In this document: positions 1 through 6,538 of the stretch, piece after piece
How positions within the stretch are numbered: the stretch's first letter is position 1
Layout of the letters: every line of letters begins with the position of its first letter
Assembly (NCBI GenBank): GCA_028696365.1
Contig: JAQVHG010000062.1
Span: 1-10,098, forward strand
Direction of reading: 5' to 3'
Origin: Methanofollis sp.
GTDB lineage: Archaea; Halobacteriota; Methanomicrobia; Methanomicrobiales; Methanofollaceae
Length of the DNA stretch: 10,098 bases
Translations under genes and position numbers: made by a program
Notes under the pieces: model-generated
What the model was told of the DNA's origin: nothing
The model's input: the letters and a program-made list of their open reading frames with translations, nothing else
The model's database searches: none

Positions 1-566
1 TCCCGGCCCAATCTTCATCCCGCAGTTCTGGTGGAAACGAGCGTGAACAAGTTCGAGGAGATCTTTGATCTTCGCTGTGCGACCGGAGGGAGCGTGAGAA
101 TATCTATGATCTTTGATATCTCCCCCAGTGCGAGTACGGATAGGGACGATTGTGTCACACTTGAACTTAAAACAGAGCATATCCCAAAACTCTCTTGAGG
201 TGGAACACCATCTTGAATTGAAGTCTTTCGTTCCTGAAATTCTGAACCCTCTCCTCCACTGGGGAGCGTGCCGCCCCCCGGACCCCCCGGACCCCCCCGC
301 CGATGAAGAGAGGCAGGGAAACGCATTCTGTCTTCACGATCATCGCTCTGCCTTCTTGCCTCTATCGCCATCCCTGGGGTCCGGGGGTAGTGCCCCCGGT
401 GCGGTGGTGTGTGAAGGCATGGTTGGGCAACGAAGAGGGGGAGGATTTCTCCACCACATCTAGTGCTCTCTTCTGAGAGGGGGAGAGTTGGAGATTTTGG
501 GATGACCTCACAGATAAGGGGTCTACGGGACTTCTCTACCGGTGACCATCTCTCTCATCCCACTCG
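1..566. other. gene-poor stretch left of rnhB
   Basis: I see no gene here that I can support. Open frames on both strands overlap one another and read like chance translations; one owes its proline-rich part to the C-run repeats at 274-298. Frame 1 on the plus strand is open from the window edge to a TGA at 196-198 (65 codons) and could be the tail of a gene lying to the left. It resembles no family I know, and only about half of its codons end in G or C, so I do not call it. The remainder holds G/C-rich inverted repeats (listed separately) and a small hairpin, CTCTC (466-470) with GAGAG (475-479), downstream of rnhB. That hairpin has no T tract, so it is a weak terminator candidate. Confidence 0.6.
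261..399. repeat. inverted pair of G/C-rich repeat elements (copies A and B)
   Basis: Copy A (261-299) contains a 9-bp tandem unit, CCCCCCGGA, at 274-282 and 283-291, followed by seven C at 292-298. Copy B (375-399) reads GGGGTCCGGGGG at 376-387 and then closes its own hairpin (CCGGGGG 381-387 with CCCCCGG 393-399, loop 388-392). The 12 bases at 376-387 are the exact reverse complement of 275-286 and also of 284-295, so A and B form an inverted repeat around about 80 bp. Inside lies a second matched pair, AGAGGCA (309-315) with TGCCTCT (357-363). Read on the minus strand, copy A gives runs of seven, six and six G separated by TCC, which could fold as a G-quadruplex. Confidence 0.7.
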
Positions 567-1205
567 CTAAAAATCGTCAAGATTCGTCTGCCGCCGCCGG
601 TCGAAGAGTCGGGAGACCGTCTCCCAACTCGTGCGGGCGAAGGCTGGGGCGGTGCCATGTCCTGCGATGTAGTCCTTGAGATAGGCGATGGTGACTTTGT
701 CTGAAGGGTACCCGCTCCCGACCGCGCCGTATTCGGCCCTGAGGTCTTCGAGCGCCCGGTCCCTCGTCACCTTGGCGACGATGCTTGCGGCACTCACTAC
801 CGGGAAGAGGGCGTCTCCATGGTGACGGGCGACGACCTCACACCCATTTCCGACGAGTGCGGCGACCTTTGAGCGGTACCGCTCCTCATTCACATCACAG
901 GCATCGAGATAGGCCTGGTCGGCCCCTTCCAGGCTCATGACCGCCTCGGCATGAGCCCTTGCCACCAGGTCGTTCATCGTCATGTCCTGCCTGAGCCGGT
1001 CGATCTCGGCCGCCTCGACCACTACCGTCCGCCAGGGGCACGATGCTGTGATCTCGGCGTAGAGCGCCTCCCGCCGCCTGGGGGTGAGGGCCTTTGAGTC
1101 ACGCACCCCGGCCGGGAGAACTTCCTCGGCCTCGCACCCGACGACTCCGACTACCAGAGGGCCGAGGACTGCGCCTTTTCCTGCCTCGTCGACGCCACAG
1201 ATCAT
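567..1205 (-). CDS. rnhB: ribonuclease HII
   Basis: RNase HII cuts the RNA strand of RNA-DNA hybrids and starts removal of single ribonucleotides from genomic DNA; it is cytosolic and metal dependent. The 212-residue product is normal archaeal size. It opens with MICGVDEAGKGAVLGP, where D6 and E7 are the first two catalytic acids. D101 (in YLDACDVN) and D131 (in GDALFPVVSAAS) fit the other two by position, judging from archaeal relatives. The DSKAL motif (36-40) and GSGYPSD (163-169) are also present. I chose the ATG at 1205 because the family normally begins at this MICGVDE; the frame extends upstream to a TTG at 1238, which would add 11 unusual residues. I see no Shine-Dalgarno site, so the message may be leaderless. 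The gene diverges from trkA. Confidence 0.95.
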   Translation of the reverse strand: MICGVDEAGKGAVLGPLVVGVVGCEAEEVLPAGVRDSKALTPRRREALYAEITASCPWRTVVVEAAEIDRLRQDMTMNDLVARAHAEAVMSLEGADQAYLDACDVNEERYRSKVAALVGNGCEVVARHHGDALFPVVSAASIVAKVTRDRALEDLRAEYGAVGSGYPSDKVTIAYLKDYIAGHGTAPAFARTSWETVSRLFDRRRQTNLDDF

Positions 1206-1261
1206 ATACGAGTAGATTGGATGCACAAGGTATTTCAAGCCAGGGACGGCAAATTGGTGAT
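1206..1261. promoter_or_regulatory. divergent rnhB/trkA promoter region
   Basis: These 56 bp must hold the starts of both transcripts if the chosen start codons are right. On the minus strand a weak A/T-rich stretch (AAATAC, around 1230-1237) lies about 30 bp before the rnhB ATG, which would fit a leaderless message. For trkA, CATATACG (1203-1210) lies about 55 bp before the GTG and would leave a leader of about 30 nt carrying GGTGAT (1256-1261), a Shine-Dalgarno match directly abutting the start codon. If so, the trkA TATA box sits on the first codons of rnhB. Neither box is a strong match. Confidence 0.35.
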
Positions 1262-1930
1262 GTGTATATTATCATCGTTGGTCTCGGCGGGATAGGGCGG
1301 AATCTGACGGCGATATCAGCATACCGCGGCGACAGTGTTGTGGTCATCGACCAGGACGAGGCGAAGTGCAACGACATCCTTGAGCACTATGATGTGTTGG
1401 CGATCGCTGGCGACTCCACCGACAGCTCGATCCTCGACGATGCCGGGATCGATCGGGCGCAGAGCCTTGTCGCGACGACGAGCGATGATGCTGTGAACCT
1501 GATGACCTGCTGGCTTGCGAAACGTTTCAAAGTCCCGAACGTCGTGTCCATCGTGAATCAGAAAGAGCACTCGGCACTCTTCAAAGAAGTAGGAGTGAAG
1601 ATCAGTGAGAATCCAGACGAACTCGTGGCAACTAGGCTCTACTATTGGGCCGAGAACCCGAACATGCAGCAACTCGCCTCCATCCCGGGGGGGACGATCT
1701 TTGAGGTCGTAGCAGAGGACGGGGCGCCGATCATCAACCACGAGATCAGGGAACTTGAGGTGAAGAACTTCGTCTTCATCGCGATCAGACGGGCAGGCGG
1801 TGAACTGATCATCCCAAGTGGGGACGTGAAGATCCGGCCAAGTGACATCATCACGGTCTTTACCAAAAAAGAGGCCGAAAAAGAGTGTATTACCATCCTC
1901 AACCGGCAGTTGAAGAGTCCTGAGCTCTGA
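1262..1930 (+). CDS. trkA: TrkA-family potassium transport regulator (RCK protein)
   Basis: This is a cytosolic regulatory subunit of Trk/Ktr-type potassium channels, binding NAD(H) or a nucleotide to gate a membrane partner. The 222-residue protein has an N-terminal RCK/Rossmann domain (about 1-125). It shows GLGGIG (7-12) as GxGxxG loop, an acidic residue at the end of the second strand (D30), AGDSTDSSIL (49-58) and TTSDDAVN (72-79). A TrkA_C domain follows at about 140-216. I chose GTG at 1262 because it puts the first Rossmann strand (MYIIIVGLGG) at the N terminus and follows GGTGAT. The longer open frame back to 1094 runs antisense through rnhB and has nonsense-like composition. No TrkH-like channel lies in the window, so the partner must be encoded elsewhere. 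It is likely monocistronic, as a T tract follows. Confidence 0.93.
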   Translation: MYIIIVGLGGIGRNLTAISAYRGDSVVVIDQDEAKCNDILEHYDVLAIAGDSTDSSILDDAGIDRAQSLVATTSDDAVNLMTCWLAKRFKVPNVVSIVNQKEHSALFKEVGVKISENPDELVATRLYYWAENPNMQQLASIPGGTIFEVVAEDGAPIINHEIRELEVKNFVFIAIRRAGGELIIPSGDVKIRPSDIITVFTKKEAEKECITILNRQLKSPEL

Positions 1931-1945
1931 AACTTCCTTCTCGTA

Positions 1946-1959
1946 TTTTTTCTTTTTTT
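1946..1959 (+). terminator. T-rich terminator of trkA
   Basis: TTTTTTCTTTTTTT begins 16 bp after the trkA stop codon. A run of T like this is the usual archaeal transcription stop and needs no hairpin. Confidence 0.75.
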
Positions 1960-2675
1960 GGCTGTGTAAAATCTGGCATGAACCCTGGGTTCAAGCATAC
2001 CTGATGAAAATTGCTCTGAGCACCGCTACAAAATTCAGGCGGATCCCTCTTCAATCGTGACAGGACATTTGAAAGATCTGGTTTCATCGCCGCCTTTCAG
2101 ATCCCTTCGTCTGTGGAGGTCTGAGGAGTGCTCTCCAGGCGCGAGATGGCGGTGGAGATTCTACGATGAGGGCGGCACATCTGATCATCACACCTTCTCC
2201 TCATTACTCGTACCGGGGGCTCTGCCCCCCGGACCTCTGAGATGACGATGGGGGGAGGCAGATGATCATTCAAGAGATAGATCTGCAATCTGTGTATCGG
2301 TCCCAAAGGTGTTTGGTGGACTCAAACCATTATGTAACCCCAGAGATCTGATCTTCAGGATCATTGTCATGGTAAATCCTCTTGACGTTTCTCTCTTGTG
2401 AGGGGCGTGATATGGTGAGGAGAGGAGCGATGACAGATATGCCGCCCATCATCGCAGTCGCCTCCACGGCCCCTGATGATAGGCAGAAGGGGGGCGATGA
2501 AGGAGTGTCCTCCCCCTTGTGTCATCATAATCTGATGAGGGAGCTCGAACTCATGCTCGATAGCGATGGAGTCTCTCATCAATGAAGAGTGGCCGCGGAC
2601 GGCATAGATCTTATCCACTGGTCGGCGACCTCTCTCACGCGAAGAGACTTGCCAGGGCGCTCTCTCCAGCGCTCT
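1960..2675. other. long gene-poor convergent gap
   Basis: This stretch lies between the 3' ends of trkA and the reductase gene. Its open frames are short, overlap each other on both strands and resemble nothing I know. It holds G/C-rich hairpin copy C inside a larger inverted repeat (2182-2268) and a second hairpin, AAGGGGG (2487-2493) with CCCCCTT (2512-2518). Two small stem-loops occur at 2349-2363 (TGATC/GATCA) and 2657-2672 (GCGCT/AGCGC). No tRNA fold, CRISPR repeat or transposase remnant was found. It could hold a non-coding RNA or a decayed gene; nothing here decides it. Confidence 0.6.
2182..2268. repeat. nested inverted repeat around G/C-rich hairpin (copy C)
   Basis: The core hairpin is CCGGGGGC (2213-2220) with GCCCCCCGG (2224-2232), loop TCT, one C bulged. 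On the minus strand it reads GGTCCGGGGGGCAGAGCCCC, the same core as copy B. It is flanked by an outer 8-bp inverted pair, TGATCATC (2182-2189) and GATGATCA (2261-2268). Between them short complementary pieces (CTC/GAG, CAT/ATG, CTCC/GGAG) keep the same order, so the whole 87 bp could form one imperfect hairpin. Confidence 0.55.
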
Positions 2676-2735
2676 AAAAAATTCTTGAAAAGAAATCAGG
2701 GAGGTAGGTGTGGATCGCGATCAGGCGCACCTCCC
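2676..2735 (-). terminator. terminator of the ferredoxin-reductase unit
   Basis: Read on the minus strand, about 20 nt after the reductase stop comes a hairpin with GGGAGGT (2699-2705 on plus) matching ACCTCCC (2729-2735). An alternative stem is 2706-2712 with 2726-2732, and the palindrome GATCGCGATC sits at 2713-2722. A T-rich tail follows, ending in six T (2676-2681). Hairpin plus T tract in the right place and orientation supports a terminator. Confidence 0.6.
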
Positions 2736-2756
2736 CTTTCCAGGCACGTATTGGTC

Positions 2757-3956
2757 TTAATGTTTCAGGGCGTCTTTGAGTTCTCTCAACTCAAAGAGCA
2801 TCTTTGGATTTCTCTTGATCAACTCCATGACCAAGGCCCTGACCGAGAACTCGGCGAAGTCTATATGCGCGATTGAATCTGCGAGGTCGTTCATCTTCTC
2901 GTCGGAGAGTTTGATGAAGAACTCCTTGACTTTGTAGTTGCGCTCAAGGCCCTGACCCATCTTCGAGTTCCGCCATCCCTCGTCGTACGGCATCAAGGCT
3001 GCCTTCGATGTGTCACCTTTGGCGATCGCCTCAGCCGCCACCTCTGCAGCGAGTCTGCCGGTGACCATTGCGTTGCCGATCCCGCCGCCGGTGATGGGGT
3101 CGACGACCCGTGCGGCGTCGCCGACGATCATCAGCCCGTCTGTTACTGTACAGTCGAGAGGCTTGCAGACCGGATCGCCGCCAAAGATACATTCTATGAT
3201 CTTGCCGTCAGGGTAATGCTCGGCCATAAAGTGGTCGAGATAGTCCTTGGCGCGGTTGCCAGGTCCCCTCTTTGCGGCCGGGATCCCGATCCCGATATTG
3301 GCGCATCGCTCTCCCTTCGCAAAGACCCAAAGATACCCCTGCGGGGCGACCTCGTTGCCGAGATAGAAGTCGTTGCAGACCGGGTCGACGTCGATGTCAG
3401 TGACAAGATACTGGATGCAACTCATCAGTTCATCTACCGGGACGGTTGAATCGATCCCACACCAGCGGGCGAACTTCGACTCCACCCCGTCGGCGGCGAT
3501 GGTGACCGCAGCCCTGACCTCCTGCTGTGTGCCGCAGGACTCGACGACCGCTCCCTTGACTATACTGTCCTCAAGGATCGGTTTGACGGCCCGAGTCTTG
3601 ACATAGACGTCGGCACCGGCTTCAGAAGCCTTCCAGACCAGTTCACGGTCGAAGATCTTGCGGTCAAGGACATACCCGACCTCTGCCCCGGCTTGGTCCT
3701 CCTTGAGTTGGATCTCGGTCCCGTCAGGAGCGATGATCCGGGCGCGTTTGATGTCTGCAGAGATCCAGCGTGGGTCTGGGTCGAGAAACTCGGTAAGGAG
3801 TTTCTTCCCGACTCCCTCGGCACACCTGACCGGAGCACCGATTGCCGGTCTCTTCTCGATGAGACAGGTCGAAAGTCCCTTCTTTGCGGCGGTCCATGCT
3901 GCGACGGCACCGCCTGGTCCGCCCCCGATAACGAGGACGTCGTACTCAGACTTCAT
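2757..3956 (-). CDS. geranylgeranyl reductase family FAD-dependent oxidoreductase (archaeal lipid saturation)
   Basis: This is probably digeranylgeranylglycerophospholipid reductase, the flavoenzyme that hydrogenates the isoprenoid chains of archaeal membrane lipids. The 399-residue protein begins with an FAD-binding fold (DVLVIGGGPGG, 6-16). It carries the family's cysteine motif as PVRCAEG (42-48, C45), the LDRKIFD segment (97-103) and the second FAD motif GDAARVVDPITGGGI (279-293). The substrate-side YxWxFP motif appears as YLWVFA (208-213), keeping Y and W but with A for P. Length fits the family. The ATG at 3956 has a good Shine-Dalgarno site (GGAGGT at 3962-3967, 5-nt spacing) inside the upstream ferredoxin gene, and the two genes overlap by 11 nt. 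Methanosarcina has a similar ferredoxin-reductase pair in which the ferredoxin is the electron donor. The exact substrate (lipid, or geranylgeranyl diphosphate) is inferred. Confidence 0.92.
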   Translation of the reverse strand: MKSEYDVLVIGGGPGGAVAAWTAAKKGLSTCLIEKRPAIGAPVRCAEGVGKKLLTEFLDPDPRWISADIKRARIIAPDGTEIQLKEDQAGAEVGYVLDRKIFDRELVWKASEAGADVYVKTRAVKPILEDSIVKGAVVESCGTQQEVRAAVTIAADGVESKFARWCGIDSTVPVDELMSCIQYLVTDIDVDPVCNDFYLGNEVAPQGYLWVFAKGERCANIGIGIPAAKRGPGNRAKDYLDHFMAEHYPDGKIIECIFGGDPVCKPLDCTVTDGLMIVGDAARVVDPITGGGIGNAMVTGRLAAEVAAEAIAKGDTSKAALMPYDEGWRNSKMGQGLERNYKVKEFFIKLSDEKMNDLADSIAHIDFAEFSVRALVMELIKRNPKMLFELRELKDALKH

Positions 3957-4125
3957 CGGTTACCTCCAGCGCTCCAAGAGGACACGCCTTTGTACAGATG
4001 CCGCAACTGATGCAGGTCTCGCTGTCGACGGTCAGATATGCGTCGATGAGTTCGAGGGCCCCTTCAGGGCATACAGAGACACAGGCACCGCAGTACCCAC
4101 ATATCTCCCGGCGAATATTGAGCAT
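3946..4125 (-). CDS. 2x[4Fe-4S] ferredoxin, likely reductase partner
   Basis: A 59-residue soluble ferredoxin of the bacterial (clostridial) type that carries low-potential electrons. Both cluster motifs are complete: C9, C12, C15, C19 and C38, C41, C44, C48, each in CxxCxxCxxxCP form; the last Cys of each motif pairs with the first three of the other. I chose ATG 4125; the frame also allows TTG at 4134, adding three residues, but ATG lies right after a candidate promoter. It overlaps the start of the reductase gene by 11 nt, so translation is probably coupled. The natural reading is that it feeds electrons to the lipid reductase. Adjacency suggests this and a Methanosarcina precedent supports it, but the sequence alone does not prove it. 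Confidence 0.93.
   Translation of the reverse strand: MLNIRREICGYCGACVSVCPEGALELIDAYLTVDSETCISCGICTKACPLGALEVTDEV
3962..3967 (-). promoter_or_regulatory. Shine-Dalgarno site of the reductase gene
   Basis: GGAGGT on the minus strand, 5 nt before the ATG at 3956 and inside the ferredoxin coding region. It fixes the reductase start. Confidence 0.75.
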
Positions 4126-4132
4126 TGTACAC

Positions 4133-4187
4133 AATATTATCCCGCTATTCCATTAATATTATCTTCCCGTTCCGACTGCCTGCAGTC
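4133..4187 (-). promoter_or_regulatory. promoter and possible operator of the ferredoxin-reductase unit
   Basis: On the minus strand ATAATATT (4155-4162) is a good archaeal TATA-like box. A start about 25 bp downstream falls near 4133, leaving a leader of only about 8 nt before the ferredoxin ATG (4125). The same octamer recurs at 4133-4140, 22 bp away. About 12 bp upstream of the box is a perfect inverted repeat, GACTGC (4174-4179) with GCAGTC (4182-4187), which could be a regulator site or the end of a cbiO terminator. No T tract follows cbiO, so an operator is a little more likely. Confidence 0.45.
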
Positions 4188-4256
4188 TGAGGCGATCTCA
4201 TTATTGCTGCGTCTTTCGCGGCATTCTCTCCTGACATCCTCCTGCAGGGGTGGATC

Positions 4257-5414
4257 TCACCCGATAGCCCTGATCTTGATCTCTCGACCGCTTTCCCTGG
4301 CATACGTGACGATCCGCTCACATGTATGGTCGAGCATCCCGCCGGTGGTGAGGATGAGTGAGTCCTCGCCGGCGACCGCTCGCAGGAGACACTTGTCGAT
4401 GACGCCGTAGGTGAAGTCAGGGACGATCCCTTCCTCTGATGCCCGTCGTTTCGCCCTGGTGCCCATCGCCCCTACCCAGGCGACGGAGCCTGAGGAGAGG
4501 AGAGCGGCGAGGGCAGTGCTGTCGGTCCCGGCAGCGTCCCAGAGATGGATGGTCCCGCACTCGTCGTGCGCCGGCATGCTGCTGGCTAGACCCTCGACCA
4601 GGTCGGTGAACTCGAGTGCGCTGCGTGGCGGGGTTTTGTCTTTGAAATAGCCGCGGTCGGAGAGTTCCCGATAGAGGTCCAGCACCGCAGGTGGCTTGAG
4701 CCTGGCCTGGTGCAGGAGAGCGGGGTCGGAGAAGATCGTCTCAGGGCTCCCGTGCCTGAGCACTGCTCCGTCCTCCATCAGGATGACCTCGTCGGCCCAG
4801 CGGTAGGCGAGTTCGACGTCGTGTGTGGAGAGGAGGATGGTCCTGCCTTCGTGGTTCAGTTCGTCCAGGAGGTCCATCACCTCCTCGGCAGTGGCCGGGT
4901 CGAGGGCGCTGGTCGGTTCGTCGAAGACCAGCACCTCTGGGTCCATCGCAAGCACCCCCGCGATGGCGACTCTTTTCTTCTCCCCTCCAGAGAGGTGGTG
5001 GGGCGGGCGTCTCTCATAGCCGTTCATCCCAACCTGGTGGAGGGCCTGTTCGACCGCCTCCTCGATCTCGTGCTTCTCCATCCCGAGGTTGAGGGGACCG
5101 AAAGCCACGTCCTGCCAGACCGTCGGGGCAAAGAGTTGGGCGTCTGAGTTCTGGAAGACGAGCCCGACCTTCCTCCTTACCTCGCGGAGTGAGCGGGTAT
5201 CGTACTGCACCGGCACTCCGCCGATCCGCACCTCGCCCCGTGTTGGGCGCAGCATCCCGTTGCACATCAAGAGGAGGGTGGTCTTGCCGGCGCCGTTCGG
5301 GCCGACGAGGGCGACCTTGCTCCCCTCTCTGACGGCGACGTTGATGCCGCGTAGGGATTCAGGTTGGTTTGAGTAGGCGAAGTGTACGTCCTGGAATTCG
5401 ATTGCGTCTCTCAT
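4257..5414 (-). CDS. cbiO: cobalt/nickel ECF transporter ATPase CbiO with C-terminal extension
   Basis: The ATP-hydrolysing subunit of the CbiMNQO metal importer, on the cytoplasmic face. The ABC domain is complete: Walker A GPNGAGKT (38-45), Q-loop Q88, signature LSGGE (141-145), Walker B VLVFDE (161-166, catalytic E166) and switch H198. A single ATPase gene implies a homodimer. At 385 residues it is about 100 longer than ordinary CbiO. The extra part (about 275-385) looks folded rather than disordered: a short strand IHLWDAAGT (289-297), then VAWVGAMGTRAKRRA (311-325), YGVIDKCLLRA (336-346) and SLILTTGGM (352-360). I do not recognise this domain. The gene is last in the operon, 8 nt after cbiQ; the ATG at 5414 has no clear Shine-Dalgarno, so coupling with cbiQ is likely. 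Confidence 0.94.
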   Translation of the reverse strand: MRDAIEFQDVHFAYSNQPESLRGINVAVREGSKVALVGPNGAGKTTLLLMCNGMLRPTRGEVRIGGVPVQYDTRSLREVRRKVGLVFQNSDAQLFAPTVWQDVAFGPLNLGMEKHEIEEAVEQALHQVGMNGYERRPPHHLSGGEKKRVAIAGVLAMDPEVLVFDEPTSALDPATAEEVMDLLDELNHEGRTILLSTHDVELAYRWADEVILMEDGAVLRHGSPETIFSDPALLHQARLKPPAVLDLYRELSDRGYFKDKTPPRSALEFTDLVEGLASSMPAHDECGTIHLWDAAGTDSTALAALLSSGSVAWVGAMGTRAKRRASEEGIVPDFTYGVIDKCLLRAVAGEDSLILTTGGMLDHTCERIVTYARESGREIKIRAIG

Positions 5415-5422
5415 GGTCGTTC

Positions 5423-6205
5423 TCAGAATATCTGTATGCCTCTGGTTAGGAGGGCGATTATGCCAACGGCGAGGAGGTACGCGGCGACGGCGGCGGTGCT
5501 CTGGGGTGAAGGACCATCTTTGCGCTCTTCGAGGGGGAATTTGCCGTCATAGCACCTGGCGTCCATGGCAAGGATCAGTTCCTCTCCTTTCTCCCAGGCC
5601 CGCACAAAGAGTGCTCCAGCAAGCATCGGAAAAGAGCGGAGCGAGTTCCTGAACCCTGTGTAGCCCTGGCGGATCTCCTGGGCATTGTGGGTGGCCACCG
5701 CCTCGCTGATGAGCATGAAGATGAAGTGGTAGATGAGCATGGCGAGGTCGACGAACTCTGCCGGGAGCCTGAGCCCACGCATCACCGCGAAGATCTCGAC
5801 CATCGGGGTGGTGAACGCGATGAAGAAGAGTGAGCACATCCCTGCAAAGGTCCTGGCCAGGACGAGGGCGGCCATGTCGGCGCTGCCGGTGGTGGCGGTG
5901 AGGGTGAACCCGCCGACTGGGAGTGCGATGAGGGGTTCACCCCCGCCCTGGAGAAAGAGGATCACGCCTGCAGAGAGGACAGCGAAGGAGAGGGGGATGG
6001 CGAGGAGGGTGGCGTAGAACCGTCCGGGTATCCTGGCAAGGAAAACGGTGATCGCCGCCATGGAGACGGCGATGAGGACCGGGGCTACTGGAGCGGTGGA
6101 GAGAATGCCGACGGCGATCGCTCCTCCGCCGAGGACAAGTTTGAGTCTGGTGTCGACGTCCCGCAGGGCGTTCTGGTGGGCATAATCGTCCAGGATATTT
6201 TCCAT
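5423..6205 (-). CDS. cbiQ: cobalt/nickel ECF transporter membrane subunit CbiQ
   Basis: The T-component that couples ATP hydrolysis by CbiO to CbiM in the cytoplasmic membrane. The 260-residue protein has hydrophobic segments at about 24-56, 65-86, 110-132, 150-170 and 236-256. Between them are cytoplasmic coupling helices with conserved-looking stretches ARTFAGMCSLFF (117-128), TTPMVEIFAVMRGLRLP (132-148) and AMDARCYDG (213-221). The last corresponds to the family's A-R-G coupling motif but has Cys in the Gly position. I chose ATG 6205, with AGGAG (6212-6216) 6 nt upstream; the frame reaches back to a TTG at 6232, which would add nine hydrophilic residues and has no support. It lies 42 nt after cbiN and 8 nt before cbiO. 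Confidence 0.93.
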   Translation of the reverse strand: MENILDDYAHQNALRDVDTRLKLVLGGGAIAVGILSTAPVAPVLIAVSMAAITVFLARIPGRFYATLLAIPLSFAVLSAGVILFLQGGGEPLIALPVGGFTLTATTGSADMAALVLARTFAGMCSLFFIAFTTPMVEIFAVMRGLRLPAEFVDLAMLIYHFIFMLISEAVATHNAQEIRQGYTGFRNSLRSFPMLAGALFVRAWEKGEELILAMDARCYDGKFPLEERKDGPSPQSTAAVAAYLLAVGIIALLTRGIQIF

Positions 6206-6247
6206 GCTCCTCTCCTGCTCCCCTCTGTGCAAAGAAGGGGAGAGATT

Positions 6248-6538
6248 TTAGGTATTAATCCGCCGTCCGCGGTAATAATACCCGAAGAAGAACCCGATCA
6301 CCAGTGCCCCGATGGCGGACTGGAGACAGAAGAAGAGCGACTCGATCTCGCCGCTTGGGGGTTCGTAGAGGGGGTCGGCCCAGGGTTCGTACTCGGTGCC
6401 GGTCATCTCGTTGATGACGTCGCCGGCCTGGTCGTCGGTCCCGCTCCATTCGTGCTCCCCGGTGTTCTGGACGAGGACGAATGCCCCCGCGAAGATGAGG
6501 AGGACCGCAAGGACGACAAGTTCCAGTGTGTACTTCAT
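6248..6538 (-). CDS. cbiN: cobalt/nickel ECF transporter accessory subunit CbiN
   Basis: CbiN is the small membrane protein that activates metal loading by CbiM. The 96-residue product has the expected shape: a transmembrane helix at about 4-23, an extracytoplasmic loop with YEPWADPLYEPPSGEIES (50-67), the family hallmark, and a second helix at about 69-88 followed by a basic tail. The start ATG at 6538 overlaps the cbiM stop in an ATGA (6535-6538), so the two are translationally coupled. A longer frame upstream is only the antiparallel shadow of cbiM. The CbiMN pair points to cobalt rather than nickel, which is suggestive but not decisive in methanogens that need both. Confidence 0.94.
   Translation of the reverse strand: MKYTLELVVLAVLLIFAGAFVLVQNTGEHEWSGTDDQAGDVINEMTGTEYEPWADPLYEPPSGEIESLFFCLQSAIGALVIGFFFGYYYRGRRINT

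Noticed and set aside
274..298. CRISPR or coding proline repeat
   Set aside because: The repeat unit is 9 bp with no spacers, and the frame through it is not otherwise coding.
1094..1261. Upstream extension of trkA
   Set aside because: The segment is antisense to rnhB and reads as low-quality arginine-rich sequence. The Rossmann fold starts at GTG 1262.
1980..2025. tRNA T-arm or C/D box RNA
   Set aside because: GGGTTCAAGC lacks a matching stem, and the TGATGA and CTGA are too close and lack the second box pair.
2589..2876. 95-codon plus-strand frame
   Set aside because: It overlaps the end of the reductase gene in antisense and its terminator, and matches no family.
3658..4410. 250-codon plus-strand frame
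   Set aside because: It is antisense to the reductase, ferredoxin and cbiO genes and has no protein-like motifs.
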